Shown one piece after another: positions 49,946 to 60,867 of a DNA stretch of 64,000 nucleotides. The stretch is from Collybia mongolica (taxonomy: Eukaryota; Basidiomycota; Agaricomycetes; Agaricales; Clitocybaceae). How positions within the stretch are numbered: the first letter of the stretch is position 1; the number at the start of each line of letters is the position of its first letter. The stretch spans positions 2,356,001-2,420,000 of the forward strand of contig JAAXNY010000011.1 in assembly GCA_013420905.1 (NCBI GenBank), in the 5' to 3' direction. Made by a program: the position numbers and the translations under genes. Under the pieces are notes generated by a model. The model had not been told where the DNA came from and did not search any database. It saw only the letters and a list, made by a program, of their open reading frames with translations.

Positions 49946-52900
49946 ATGTCTAGTACAACTTATAATGTAAATACGCTCAGAACCTACTGCCAAAATGTCG
50001 GGTGCAAACGACACTGGACAGTCGACCTGTTAGAACGCTGTAAGGACATCACTGACATTCTCTTCCTGCAGGAGCCACCATGGACCACTGTACAGTATAC
50101 AGCCTCCTTGACCAAGAAAGACAGGATCCCCATCAGGGGTCCCCCCGTCCACCTGGACTGGATTCCCATGTTCCCCAAAGGGTTCAATGCAGCCAAAGAC
50201 TGGCCGCGTGTCATGGCCTACGTCAACCAAGCCATCTGCTTGGTTAAACCTAAGCTCCGATCAGACATTGTCAACCACTGCGATGTCATGCTCATCACTG
50301 TACAAGGTCACCTCAGCCCAGTGCATTTGATGAACGTCTACTTGGATGAGAACAGATCCACAATCCAATTCCTTGAGGACCACCTGGAGACCTTCCCTAA
50401 TGTTAGCTACATGGGGGGTGATTTTAATTGCCCCTCAGCACATTGGGACGCTACCCTCAATCATGAGCACCCCATGGCCAACAGACTCATGGAGTGTGTG
50501 GCCGCCCTCAGCCTTGAGAGGATTGCCCCCCCCTCGGGTTGGGTCATGCATCAGCCATACAACTCAGCTCTGCGCAGCTTGGTCCTTGACCTTGTGTTTG
50601 TCCCAGCATTCCAGAGATACACAGCTGACCTGACGATAGGTGATAAGGGTGAGCCCAATCACTTCCCTCTACTCCTAGACATCCCCCTTAGGGTCGAGTT
50701 CCCCGAAGGGAAGATGTCAATCAAAATTGACTCCGAAGAAGAAGACGCTTTCCTCACGGAAGTGCGGCTACTTCTCGGGCTCATCCAAATCCCTGACGTC
50801 ATGTCAGCAGAACAAACTCAACTAGTTGCTCAGGCAATAGCTAAGGGCTTTGAAACAGTGTGGTCCCATCACACTAAGACTAACTGGGCTTGCACCCAGT
50901 CTAAGTCTTGGTGGGACTCAGACTGTGCCTGGATGAAGTCTGAGGCTATGAGTTCTGATCTCCCAGAGGACTGGAAGGCCTACAAGGCTGCCATGCGTAA
51001 AGCAAAATGCAAGCACTTCGATGATCGCATCAACAAAATGGCAAACACTAACCTCAGACCATGGGACCTCATGGACTGGGTGGGCCCGTGCAAGACACCC
51101 CCGGTTGAGGCCATCTCGTACCAAGGCATGCCATGCAGCACCGGAGTTGCTATGGAACACACTGCACTCCACCTTCAACTCAGCTATCAATAGGCCCATC
51201 AACCTTGACAAGCTGGGCAATGCTTGGACCTCACCTACAACTCAGGCATGGGTCCCCTACTCTGCTGCTGAGATGTTGGATGCCTTATTGGGCACTTCGA
51301 ATTGATCCGCCCCTGGGCCAGATCACATCTCATGGCATCACCTGAGACAGATCACCCAAGATGATCAGTGCAGCAAACTACTTCTGTGGCTTGCAAACGC
51401 TTGTCTCTCATCAGGCCTCTGGCCCACCGAGTTTAAAGCATCCATTACGGTGGTCATACCCAAGCCAGGTAAACCATCATATGACACTCCCAAGTCATTT
51501 CGCCCAATAGTTCTCTTGAACACGTTGGGTAAACTATTAGAGAAAGTGTTGTCCACCAGGATGCAGTTTGAAGCTGCTCAACATGGTGTACTTCACCCCA
51601 ATCAGTTCGGAGGGGTCCGTCAGAACTCCACTGAGGATGCTGGTTGTTTCCTCACACACATTGTCTGGTCTGGATGGTGCGCCAAACTCAAGACGAGCAT
51701 CATCGCTTTCGACCTGGCTCAGTTCTTCCCATTGGTAAACCACGAGGTCCTCCTACACATCCTCAAAAGACAGGGATTTGGCCCAGAAGTGGTTGCGTTC
51801 TTCAGGTCATACCTTGTTGATTGTCATACTAGATACGCGTGGGACAACAAACTGTCCCTGCTCCTCCCGTCCAGCATTGGTCTGGGACAGGGCTCTGCCT
51901 TGTCCCCAATCCTCTCTGCTCTATGCCTTGCACCCCTCCTCAAGGAATTTGAACAGAGGGTCCGCATAGCCTCTCTAATCTCCTATGTGGACGATGGCAC
52001 CATCATAGTGCAGTCGGACATGTTTGATCAGAACCTTATTAAGCTCAAGAGTGCTTACAAAGTTGTATTTAAGCTCACCCAGGTGATGGGTCTAGTGCTT
52101 GAGCACAGCAAGTCCGAGGGTTTCCGCTTCTCTCAAAAACACGGTGATATCAACCCTGACATTGACCTTGGCTACACCCCATATACTGGGGACACCCCTC
52201 TCTGCCCTGGCACCATTTGGCGCTACCTCAGGTTCTTCTTTGACTGTCCCCTCACATTCAGGGAACACGTCAAGTGGTACATGAACAAAGCCCTCACTTC
52301 TGTGAAGGCTATGCTCTCCCTCGGCAACTCCGTGCGCAGGCTTAGGCCCAAGCACAAACAAATGCTCTACCGTGCCTGTGTTCTCCCCATTGCTACATAT
52401 GGGAGCAGGCTCTGGATGTATGAGGGGGCCTGCATGGCAGGCCCTCTCAATAATCTCCAGAAGATGCAAAGGTGTGCTTGCCTTTGGATCACTGGTGCCT
52501 TCAAGACATCCCCAAACAGGGCTGCCAAGACCCTCTCAGGCATTCCCCCTATCCACCTTCATGTTAAGAAGTTGGTGGAAAGGAGTCATGTCTGATCCCA
52601 TGTGCTTCAGGCCTCGCACGCCTTTTGCCACCTCATCGACGGGAACCACAAATTCTGTGTCAAGACCCTCAACACCCGCAACCCAAGCCATAGGCTTGGG
52701 AAATTTGTATCGCCTATCGTAGAGGCCTGGTCTAACCTTGGCCTCTCCTCCTTGGATTTGGACCCTGTCCACCCACTCAACCAACTGGGCATGTGCCCCA
52801 AGGACTTGTTCCCTGATCGCATTGTCTACAATATTGTCACCCCCCCACCCAAGGGCAGTGACCATCATGAGGGTTTCATGAAGGACCACATCACATTGCT

Positions 52901-53798
52901 GAAAAGCGCTGTTGAGGAGGCCTCTCATTCCCCCTGGAGCATCTGCATTGTTACTGATGCATCTACTCCCCCTCCTCCCATGCAATCAGTTGCAGTCTAC
53001 CATGTCTGGCATGCTGGAGACCTATATGAGGACTGGTATGCTACTGGCCTCTCTATGTCTGACGACGCCGAGCTGCGAGCAATTGCGGAAGGTGTCTGGC
53101 AGGCAGCTGACATTGGACTGGAGGACATCCATGATGTCCATATCTTCTCCAACTCCACCAACACCCTCAGGCATTCCCTCGATGCATCTCACCACTCAGG
53201 TCAAGTGTCCACTCTCAAAGTGTGCGATGTGCTGCTGCCATGGCTGCAGCTCCATGCCATCCACAAGATCCACCTCCACCACATTACAAATGGGGTGGAG
53301 ATTGAAGACCACCAACTGGCACACATGAGCACCGTCTCGACTTGTGTTGAGGTGGGTGGAGCGTCAGTTATCTCTGCTGACTTTGCATGACACGAAGCAG
53401 TCACACGCATGCTTGATGGCTGGAAATCTCTCTTCCAGTCCAAGAAGTATATTGGCTCCAATTTCTTGATGCTTTATGCGAAAAAGGACACCCCGCTTAT
53501 TCCGACCCATGTAAACAATGGGCCATGGATGCACAAGACCGGTCACAGCCATGCTCTGACTGCCCGCATGGTGCGATGCACCACTGGACATGCCCCAATT
53601 GGGGCATTCCGATCCCGATTCTTCAAAGAGGAATCAGTCTCCTGTAGGTGTGGTGCTCCCCTGGAAACCATACAACATGTCCTCTACAACTGTCCATGAC
53701 ATGGACAGGAAGACAGACCCAGACGCCAGCTGTGCTATGCATGGTTGATTGACTTCCTCTTGGAGAACAAGAGTGCTTTTGCGTTTGACATTCCCTAG
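49946..53798 (+). pseudogene. LINE ORF2: endonuclease, reverse transcriptase, RNase H
   Basis: The first frame (49946-51193) holds the APE endonuclease: LFLQEPPWT, YMGGDFNCPSAHWD and the SLVLDLVFVP region. A frameshift near 51150 moves to the linker frame, and stops near 51305 precede the RT frame (51450-52595). The RT has VIPKPGKPSYDTPKSFRPI, IIAFDLAQFFPLVNHE, GLGQGSALSPILSALC and the catalytic YVDDG. RNase H follows (52602-53390) with IVTDAS and DDAELRAIAEG. Its third acidic position reads IFSNS instead of the usual DS. After another stop comes a C-terminal knuckle, CRCGAPLETIQHVLYNC. The order fits Tad1-clade LINEs. Confidence 0.92.
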
Positions 53799-54127
53799 TC
53801 CTAAACAGGCTAGGGGCAGTACACAGTGTTCTAAGTGGCAGCTATAGGGTGCTCCCTGCCTGAACATGCAAACCTAGATAATCAGTGGACTTGAAGCCAC
53901 CACCTGCTGCGGGGGGCCTACCCCCTGGCATAGATTGGCCCTTCTGGCCTGTGTACAATGAGCTCCGGCTCCATTCACTAGTTCGACTCTGGTTGGGCGA
54001 GCATCCCAGCTCCGCAGCGCTTCGTCATCTGCCCCCCCTCCCCATTTCTCCAATTACTACTTGTAGTGACCAGTGCATGTATTATGTACAGTTGGTATAT
54101 AAAATGTTGACCAAAAAAAAAAAAAAA

Positions 54128-54814
54128 GACCATCTTGTGCAGCCAACAAAAGTGGGGCCTTGCCATAATCATCTAAACAACTAAAGTAAATAACAAAAAT
54201 AACTTTGAAGAACATATACATGCCTTGTAGGTCAAGCTGTGCTCCCTTGTCACCCAGATATTTCACCATATCAAAATTGCCACTTTTGGCACCCAACAAA
54301 AGTGGGGTCTTGCCATGATGATCTAAAAAGCTAGTATGAATAAAAATAATAAAATTCCAAAAAGAGATACATGCCTTGCTGGTCAAGCTGTGCCCCTTTG
54401 TCACCCAGAGATTTTACCATGTCAAAATGGCTCTGTTTTGCAGCCAATAAAAATGGGGTCTCTCTATAGTCATCTAAACAACTAGAATAAATAATAAAAT
54501 GAAACACCCAAAGAAAAGACACATGCCTTGTTGGTCAAGCTGTGCTCCCTTGTTACCCAGATATTTTACCATATCAAAATGGCCATTTTTTGCAGCACAC
54601 AAAAGTGGGGTCCTGCCAGCAATATCTAAGCAACTAGAATCAATAATAGATATAAAATATCAAAAGAGATATATACTTTGCAGATCAATCTGTGCCCCCT
54701 TGTCACCCAGATATTTCACTATATCAAAATGGCCATTCTGTGCAGCTAACAAAAGTGGGCTCTTGCCAGATTTATCTAAACAACTGACATAAATAATAAT
54801 AATATATCTAGAGG
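54128..54814 (-). repeat. Ankyrin exon-intron array, segment 2 (about 4 units)
   Basis: It begins with the rest of the exon cut by the LINE and continues with units centred near 54265, 54410, 54560 and 54715, of the same about 150-bp exon-plus-intron form. It stops at the retroposon. Confidence 0.85.
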
Positions 54815-54822
54815 AAAGATCC

Positions 54823-55776
54823 TTTTTTTTTTTTTTTGGTCATATAATAATATTAAGCGCATGTGGGTTTGACCCAGCTACATGTGGGCAGAAACACCTA
54901 TTACCACTAAGTAATCTGTAATGGGCCATCAGGGTGGAGCTGTACACTAAGTTGCTCTCCAGGTCATATTACAGGTCTAGACTGAGGATACCTGCAGTCC
55001 AACAGTATTGTACTGTACCATGTCTGAACCTCCCAACGCCTTAAAGGTTTGCCTTCACTTGTCGGGGCATGGTCCCCTCCCTTCACATTGGTACCCCGTT
55101 CCACTCCCCCCCTGGTATTTTCAGGTCGCCCTGGAAACCCATTACTCCCCCCCAGTGTCGAAGATAAATGTCCAAACTAAATGAACAACCCATACCTCAA
55201 ACCTGCTCCCCCTCTCCTGAATCCCCCCTATTACTTTCCCCCCTGTTCCACACCGCTCTCCCAAAGCAATGACTCCCCTCATAATGAGGCCGCCAAATCC
55301 CACCATTGGTCGATAAACTGGCATTCTCCCCAAGAGGTGTGCTCTGTGCAGGGACAGTAGCTGATCAGGGGCCAGACCCCTTGCTCCTTTTGTATTTGGG
55401 TGTAGTGGTTAAGCAAGTATGAATAAATTGTCAAAAATGTTGGCAGTGATGCTCCCTAAGGATCTATGCGAAGCAGAGTACAAGAGTTGTGGTGTCCTCA
55501 TGTGGCCTGGTAGTTGATAAGGTGGATGTGAACAGATTAGTGAAGCCCCCAGTACAGGCAAGATGAGATGACCCTGCAGATAGTCAGGATCAGCTCTGAT
55601 AAGTTAGAAATTTGGATATGGTGTAAAAGGATAGTGGCCCAGGCCAAAAGAATGGTCTGATGAAAGGCGATCTTGATTAGGGATGAGGTGTTAGGTAGTT
55701 TAGGGACAACCTAGTGCAGGAGGGACGAATTCCTGCAGTCGGATGGTGGTGGTAAAAGAGCAAGAAGCGTCGGGGA
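54823..55776 (-). mobile_element. Poly-A retroposon, copy B, with target duplication
   Basis: The run of T at 54823-54837 is a reversed poly-A tail preceded by the ATATGACC end seen in copy A. AAAGATCC flanks both sides (54815-54822 and 55777-55784). The body matches 37961-38924. It inserted at an exon/intron edge of the ankyrin array. Confidence 0.85.
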
Positions 55777-55784
55777 AAAGATCC

Positions 55785-56003
55785 ATGCCTTGCAGGTCAA
55801 GTTGTGCCCCCTTTTCAACCAGAAATTTTACTATATCAAAACAGTTATTTTGTACAGCCCACAATAATGGACTGTTACCATTATGGTCTGAACAAAGAAA
55901 TTTAAGAATCAAAGCCAAACATCCAGAGAATAGTAGCATACCTTGTATCTCAAGCTGCACTTTCTTGTTTACCAGATATACCACAATTTCGAGGTGACTA
56001 CTA
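55785..56003 (-). repeat. Ankyrin exon-intron array, segment 3
   Basis: One full unit near 55830 reads GNSPLLWAVQNNCFDIVKFL and VEKGAQLDLQG. A second unit (near 55965) is cut in its exon by the Tc1 element and resumes at 57616. Confidence 0.85.
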
Positions 56004-56005
56004 TA

Positions 56006-57613
56006 CAGTGGCTCAAAAAACTGCCCCAATGTTTGTACATTTTTGAAAGATCAATATGGTATGAAGTGCTGACATAAGCAGGGGACCTGGGGTAATTATG
56101 TAAGATACTATGACATCGTGGCTTTCCAATGGACCCTGGATCATGTGATTTGGATCAATATCCATTAAGCTATAAGCCAAACAAAATGGTTACTTATTGG
56201 GGCAGTTTTTTGACCCTTATCTTATTTTCCATTATTCTGGCATTTATGATCCAATGCAAGAACATTATGGACTGTGGGAAGAATAAACAATGTCATGTGA
56301 CTTTATTTGTATCAATTTGACATGTTGGAATTGGTTCAATCATCTTCTTGACCTCTTACCACCATCATGAAAGCCATTTCTACTGCTCAGCACAATACTG
56401 TTGTTTCTCTCCTCAATGAGGGCTATTCTCAGCGTCAAATCAAGGAGAAAACTGGTCTAGGGAAGGGTACCATCAGTAGGATCAGCAAAGATGTGGATGG
56501 AAACAAAGAAAACAACCTTGGTGGCCGCCCCTCCAAGCTGTCTGTTCGTGACAAACAGTCAATTATTCGTCAAATCAAGTCAGGGAAGCTTGATAATGCA
56601 GTTCAGGCTACCCAATTCATCAATGGCATCATCCCCAATCCTGTCACACCCCAGACAGTCAGAAATGCACTCAAGGAAAATCAATTTTATGCTGCTACAA
56701 AGAGGAAAGCTCCTCTTCTCAAACGAGCCCATCGCATCCGGCGTCTCCAGTTTGCAAAATATCATGAAAGCTGGACTGTGGAGGACTGGAAAAGGGTTCT
56801 ATGGACAGATGAGACCAAAATCAATAGGATTGGGTCAGATGGAAAGGTTTATGTCTGGAAACAAAGGGGAGAACCACCATCTGATAGAACAACATCACCT
56901 ACTGTCAAACATGGAGGAGGAGGAAACCTCATGGTATGGGGTTGTATGGGGTGGAATGGAGTGGGAAAGCTCATAGAGGTGCAGGGGAACATGGACAAGG
57001 TTCAATACTGTGAAATTTTGGAGAGTGGAGTTCAGGAAAGTTTTGAGAAGTTGGAAATGGTGGATGGCGAGCGCTACTTTCAGCAAGATAACGACCCCAA
57101 ACACACATCTGGACTGGCCACACAGTGGTTTGAAGACAACAACATTCAAGTCCTTGGCTGGCCTGCCCAATCCCCTGACATGAATCCAATAGAACACCTT
57201 TGGGAACATCTCAAGCGCCGTCTTAAAGAATATCCGACACCACCCAAAGGAGTACATGAGTTGTGGGATAGATTGGCTGAAGAGTGGGGTGAAATTCCAC
57301 CAGAGGTATGCCAAAACCTGATAGAAAGTATGCCCAGGCGGATACAAGCAGTTATAAAGGCAAAAGGTGGTCATACAAAGTATTAGATAGAAAATTAATA
57401 GAGGGTCAAAAAACTGCCCCAATGAGTAATCATTTTGTTTGGCCTATAGCTTAATGGGTTTTGATCCAAATCACATGATCCAGGGTCCATTGGAAAGCCA
57501 CGATGTCATAGTATCTTACATAATTACCCCAGGTCCCCTGCTTATGTCAGCACTTCATACCATATTGATCTTTCAAAAATGTACAAACATTGGGGCAGTT
57601 TTTTGAGCCACTG
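56006..57613. mobile_element. Tc1-type element, apparently intact
   Basis: The 1608-bp element has TA on both sides, ends CAGTGGCTCAAAAAACTG and its inverted partner, and 210-bp inverted repeats (56006-56215 and 57404-57613) that match closely. As in the copy at 42897, each repeat has an outer and an inverted inner copy of the CTCAAAAAACTGCCCC motif. One intact transposase gene lies inside. Confidence 0.95.
56367..57386 (+). CDS. Tc1-family transposase, DD34E, intact
   Basis: The single exon encodes 339 aa. The N-terminal helix-turn-helix region (about 5-42) contains SQRQIKEKTGLGKGTISRIS, a GRPSK hook follows at 53-57, and a second DNA-binding part runs to about 130. The catalytic residues are D148 (WTDETKIN), D241 (FQQDNDPKHTS) and E276 (DMNPIEHLWEHL), with 34 residues between the second and third. 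It ends VIKAKGGHTKY. No stop or shift breaks the frame, and both inverted repeats and the TA duplication are present, so the element may be able to move. The gene probably uses a promoter within the left repeat, which I cannot see directly. Confidence 0.95.
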   Translation: MKAISTAQHNTVVSLLNEGYSQRQIKEKTGLGKGTISRISKDVDGNKENNLGGRPSKLSVRDKQSIIRQIKSGKLDNAVQATQFINGIIPNPVTPQTVRNALKENQFYAATKRKAPLLKRAHRIRRLQFAKYHESWTVEDWKRVLWTDETKINRIGSDGKVYVWKQRGEPPSDRTTSPTVKHGGGGNLMVWGCMGWNGVGKLIEVQGNMDKVQYCEILESGVQESFEKLEMVDGERYFQQDNDPKHTSGLATQWFEDNNIQVLGWPAQSPDMNPIEHLWEHLKRRLKEYPTPPKGVHELWDRLAEEWGEIPPEVCQNLIESMPRRIQAVIKAKGGHTKY

Positions 57614-57615
57614 TA

Positions 57616-57930
57616 TGCAGCTGCTAGAAGTGGAGTTTTGCCATCATGATCTAGAAAAATCCAGTCATTGAATACAACATCATGCTCTGAGACCTCATAG
57701 TATACCTTGCAAGCCAAGTTGTGCTCCCTTAGACCCCAAATATTTGACAAGGTCAGAGTGGCCATTAGATGCAGCCCACAAAAGCACTGATTCACCATTC
57801 TTGCCTAAATGCAGGGAGTCTGTAAATATGAAAATATAATAAAAATCCACAGGATACAGAAATACCTTGCCAGTCAATATGGGCTCCATCCCCAAGTAAC
57901 TTCCAAACCATGGACAAATCACCCCTTGAA
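57616..57930 (-). repeat. Ankyrin exon-intron array, segment 4 (start of the array)
   Basis: The remaining part of the Tc1-cut exon is followed upstream by the units GESVLLWAASNGHSDLVKYL (near 57740) and LEDALSRGDLSMVWKLLGDG (near 57890). The last is continuous with the membrane-domain frame, so this is the junction of the two parts of the gene. Confidence 0.85.
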
Positions 57931-59232
57931 AGGGCATCTTCTAGTTCAGAGGTAGCCTTATGTGCTGTTTCAATACAATTTTGCACCTTCCCCTCATGAC
58001 ATTTCACAGAGTTGTCAAGCACATCCTGTAGTGGTATGAGAAGCAACAGTATTGCCAATGTTTGACCAAATGTCCAATCTGACTCCCCAGTTTCCTGCAA
58101 GGGCTTGTTCTGGTGAAGAGTAACTTCTGTGTCTACAACCAGCAGAACATTAGTGGTAGCAAGCAAGAAGAGGCAGACAGAGATAGGAAGTATTTGATGG
58201 TTCTTCAGACCTTGGTTTCCAAAGGGGGATTGGAGGGAGAGAAGAGAGATAACCTTCCCAAGAAAGGTGTTTGTTGGAGGTGGGTCTGGGTATCTCTCGT
58301 TGAATTGGGTGTAGAACAAAACCACCAAGGCCATGGGAATGAAGACATTGAAAAGTGGTATGAGAACCAGACTGTACATGAGAATGGAAAAGCCATGAAG
58401 AACCTTTGAGGTAATTGGGATGGTGCTGCCAAGGACAACAACAGAGGGTGGGACATGATATTGCCTTTGCCATGAAGAGTCAAACCCCAGGGGATCACTC
58501 CAGAGCCAGAGTCCAATGCCAGCCATGAGTGTCAGGTGAATTATACCCAACAGTAGTACAAATGTATCAGGAGACTTGTTTTCTTGGTTAGTGCTGGGAG
58601 GTTTTCCACTACAGAGAACTTTGTTGAACCATCCCATCCATCCCATTTGTGGCCCGAAACTCTCGAATCCCTCAGCAGCAACATCTTTTGGTACGTTATG
58701 GACCTGCCCCAGTAATTCCCACATTGCATTCCACCAAAACCGCCACCCTGACGTAATGTCGCCAGGACTGGAATTGGTGGCAGTATGGTGAAGGTAGAGC
58801 AGAAAATAGATGAACAAATTCGTGTTATTCATCCAGCTCAATGGCTGCGTGGATGCTTGAAAGTTTGTTTGTGATACCTTCCACAATCGCTGAAATCAAG
58901 ATGGCGAGAGCAGTGATGAGAATCGTCGAGGATTGGACTTCAATTGAATCTAATTCGTCAGTGGTGACTTTCCCATCCGACAGAGCGTAGAACGCTGGGA
59001 CGAAGCTAAGGAAATTCTGAACATAGATAGCGGCTTGTACTCCAACACCAGAGACGTCGGGATTTGCTGGAAGACAAAATGTGTCGTTGAAGGGCACCGT
59101 GGCATTGAAGGGCATTATGGCGTGAATGTAAGAGTTTGTGGTGTCAACACATGCATGGCATGGGCACGTTAACAGTCCCTCCGATTCCCGATGACCACGA
59201 GGCAATGTGCCACACAGAAGATCCTTGTCCAT

Positions 59233-60867
59233 CTCCTTATCCCATACTTATACACACGATGACTGAACAAGCCGTCGAGCAATGTTCGGTGATGCCAAAG
59301 TGATGCTAGTGCCAACATCTTGACCTGCTAGATTTCTCTATCTCTATGCTTGGGAATTTCTTGCGCCATCGCACCTTTAATGCGGAATTTAACAGTATGC
59401 CCCTCTTCTCGCCAGATACCCCAGGGCCTAACCAATAGTCTGGACGATTCAGGTCCGACATCTTGAGGTGCAAGCGGCAGCGTACAAAGTTTGTACTTCA
59501 AACTCCGTCGTGTTCTCTTCGACCTTGATGTTGCATGGATGGAAAATCGGTGAGGTTTTGGTCATCCCCTCGATCTTCTGCTTTCATTTACCTCCAAATC
59601 ATAACAAATCTAACACCCTTCTCTTCCAGAAGTTGCTCCGCACCGTCGAAACCGCCCTGATCGCCACGTTGAGGGTTCGTTCTTTTTTAGTGAAATCGAA
59701 CTTCCTCTCACCTATTCCAGTGCCCTGCAAGTATCTGTGGGTCTATCACCCTCATCTTTGTCCCACTATCCCGTCCCCGCTAATGCTTTCTCTCTCAGAA
59801 CCTGGAAAGGGCACCCCCACCCCTGCACGGAGAAGGGAAGCTGTCACATCCGCGCAGGGGCACGATTCGTTACTGTGTGTTCGTAGAATATGGCGATTGT
59901 TGACAGGGAGACTTGTGCTTGTTGAGACTTGGAGTGGCGTTGCGGACGGTCCGGGGCGTAGAATCGCTAACTCAATGCGGGAAGCCTAGTTGCGGAGGTG
60001 GTACTGGGAGCCGCCGCAGGCTTGCGGGGTGGACCTAAGCGTGCTTGGAACCAGTGATCGCCTGGGACCGTAGTTCTGGACAGGGAAGGGCTGGTTGTGG
60101 TTTTTGTGGCTCGACGAATAGGTTGGCGTCAAGCGGAAGCAGGTTGTGTGTGACAGGGTGTTTTGGGCTGGCTAAACGACTATGGAGTGGGGGTGGTTGT
60201 TGCCCACTGAGTGAGGAGTGTGTGGATATTGCTGTGGTGGTTTTCGAATGGATGTCTGAATTGTGGTTAGCTCACTCGCAGACGACTGTAAAGCTTCAGA
60301 ACGAGGTCAAGCTTTCGAGTGATTGAGTACTTGACCTCCCTCCAATCCTCTACCGCACCTCGACCCCCTCCAATATATACCGTAACTCCCTCCAATAGAC
60401 CCTCCCGCTACAGTTGATCTGAATTTGAATCCTGCCAATCAGGATCCACAGTTTTATATATCCAACGAAGATCCGAACATACTTGTCCTTTTTTCCAAGA
60501 GATCAGGAATGTACATTTTTTTTTTGTTATTAGGAATAGATTTAATGTGACCTCTGAGAAGAAATGATGTGTTCTTGAACGTCAATCCCACAAATGTTTT
60601 GCTTCTGTGTTTAGCGCTACTAGTACTACATGGTGTTGAAAGATATAAATAGGTAGCTATATACTGGACTCACGTGGACTCCCCCCCGCTGCGCACGTGA
60701 TCAAACAATTTCTTTGCCAGCTTTTGCTCACTGTCTCGTGAATAACTTCGACGACTTTTCTCTTCGTGACTATTCTGCCGGCGAAGCGCCTCGAGCAAAG
60801 AGCTCAACTGAATTATAGGAAAAGCGGGGAAGAAATTTTGAAGTGGGCTGTGTGAGGAGAACAGAAG
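59233..60867. other. Intergenic, no supported gene
   Basis: CpG content is normal again. Several frames between 59468 and 60326 are open and can be joined by GT-AG signals, for example KLLRTVETALIATLR then EPGKGTPTPARRREAV. No recognisable family results. It contains the upstream regions of the membrane gene (minus) and uS19m (plus). Confidence 0.4.

Larger units (their letters stand above)
46553..54127 (+). mobile_element. Tad-like LINE, full-length but mutated, with 16-bp target duplication
   Basis: The element is flanked by GACCATCTTGTGCAGC at 46537-46552 and 54128-54143 and ends in 15 A. It carries a gag-like ORF1 and an ORF2 with APE endonuclease, reverse transcriptase and RNase H. A solo LTR (48470-49687) sits in ORF1. 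The duplicated 16 bp belong to an ankyrin exon, so the insertion point is certain. Without the LTR the LINE is about 6.36 kb. Confidence 0.95.
44764..59232 (-). pseudogene. Multi-pass membrane protein with a C-terminal ankyrin array, broken by insertions
   Basis: The 5' part (59232-57792) starts MDKDLLCGTLPRG. It contains the agaricomycete membrane-domain block NPDVSGVGVQAAIYVQNFL and ILITALAILISAIV, then LSWMNNTNLFIYFLL, and at least five further hydrophobic segments (around 58520, 58400, 58330, 58150 and 58050). It passes into an ankyrin-like start (LLGDGAHIDWQG). About 20 ankyrin units then run to 44764. Between ISAIV and LSWMN the frame shifts by one (around 58856-58877). A Tc1 element (56006-57613), a retroposon (54823-55776) and a LINE (46553-54127) interrupt the gene, and the palindrome cuts its 3' end. 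The Tc1 and LINE lie in ankyrin exons. What the intact protein does is unknown. Confidence 0.65.

Noticed and set aside
59468..59989. 173-aa plus-strand frame upstream of uS19m
   Set aside because: It crosses several likely intron signals, has no recognisable family, and no splice form was clearly better than others.
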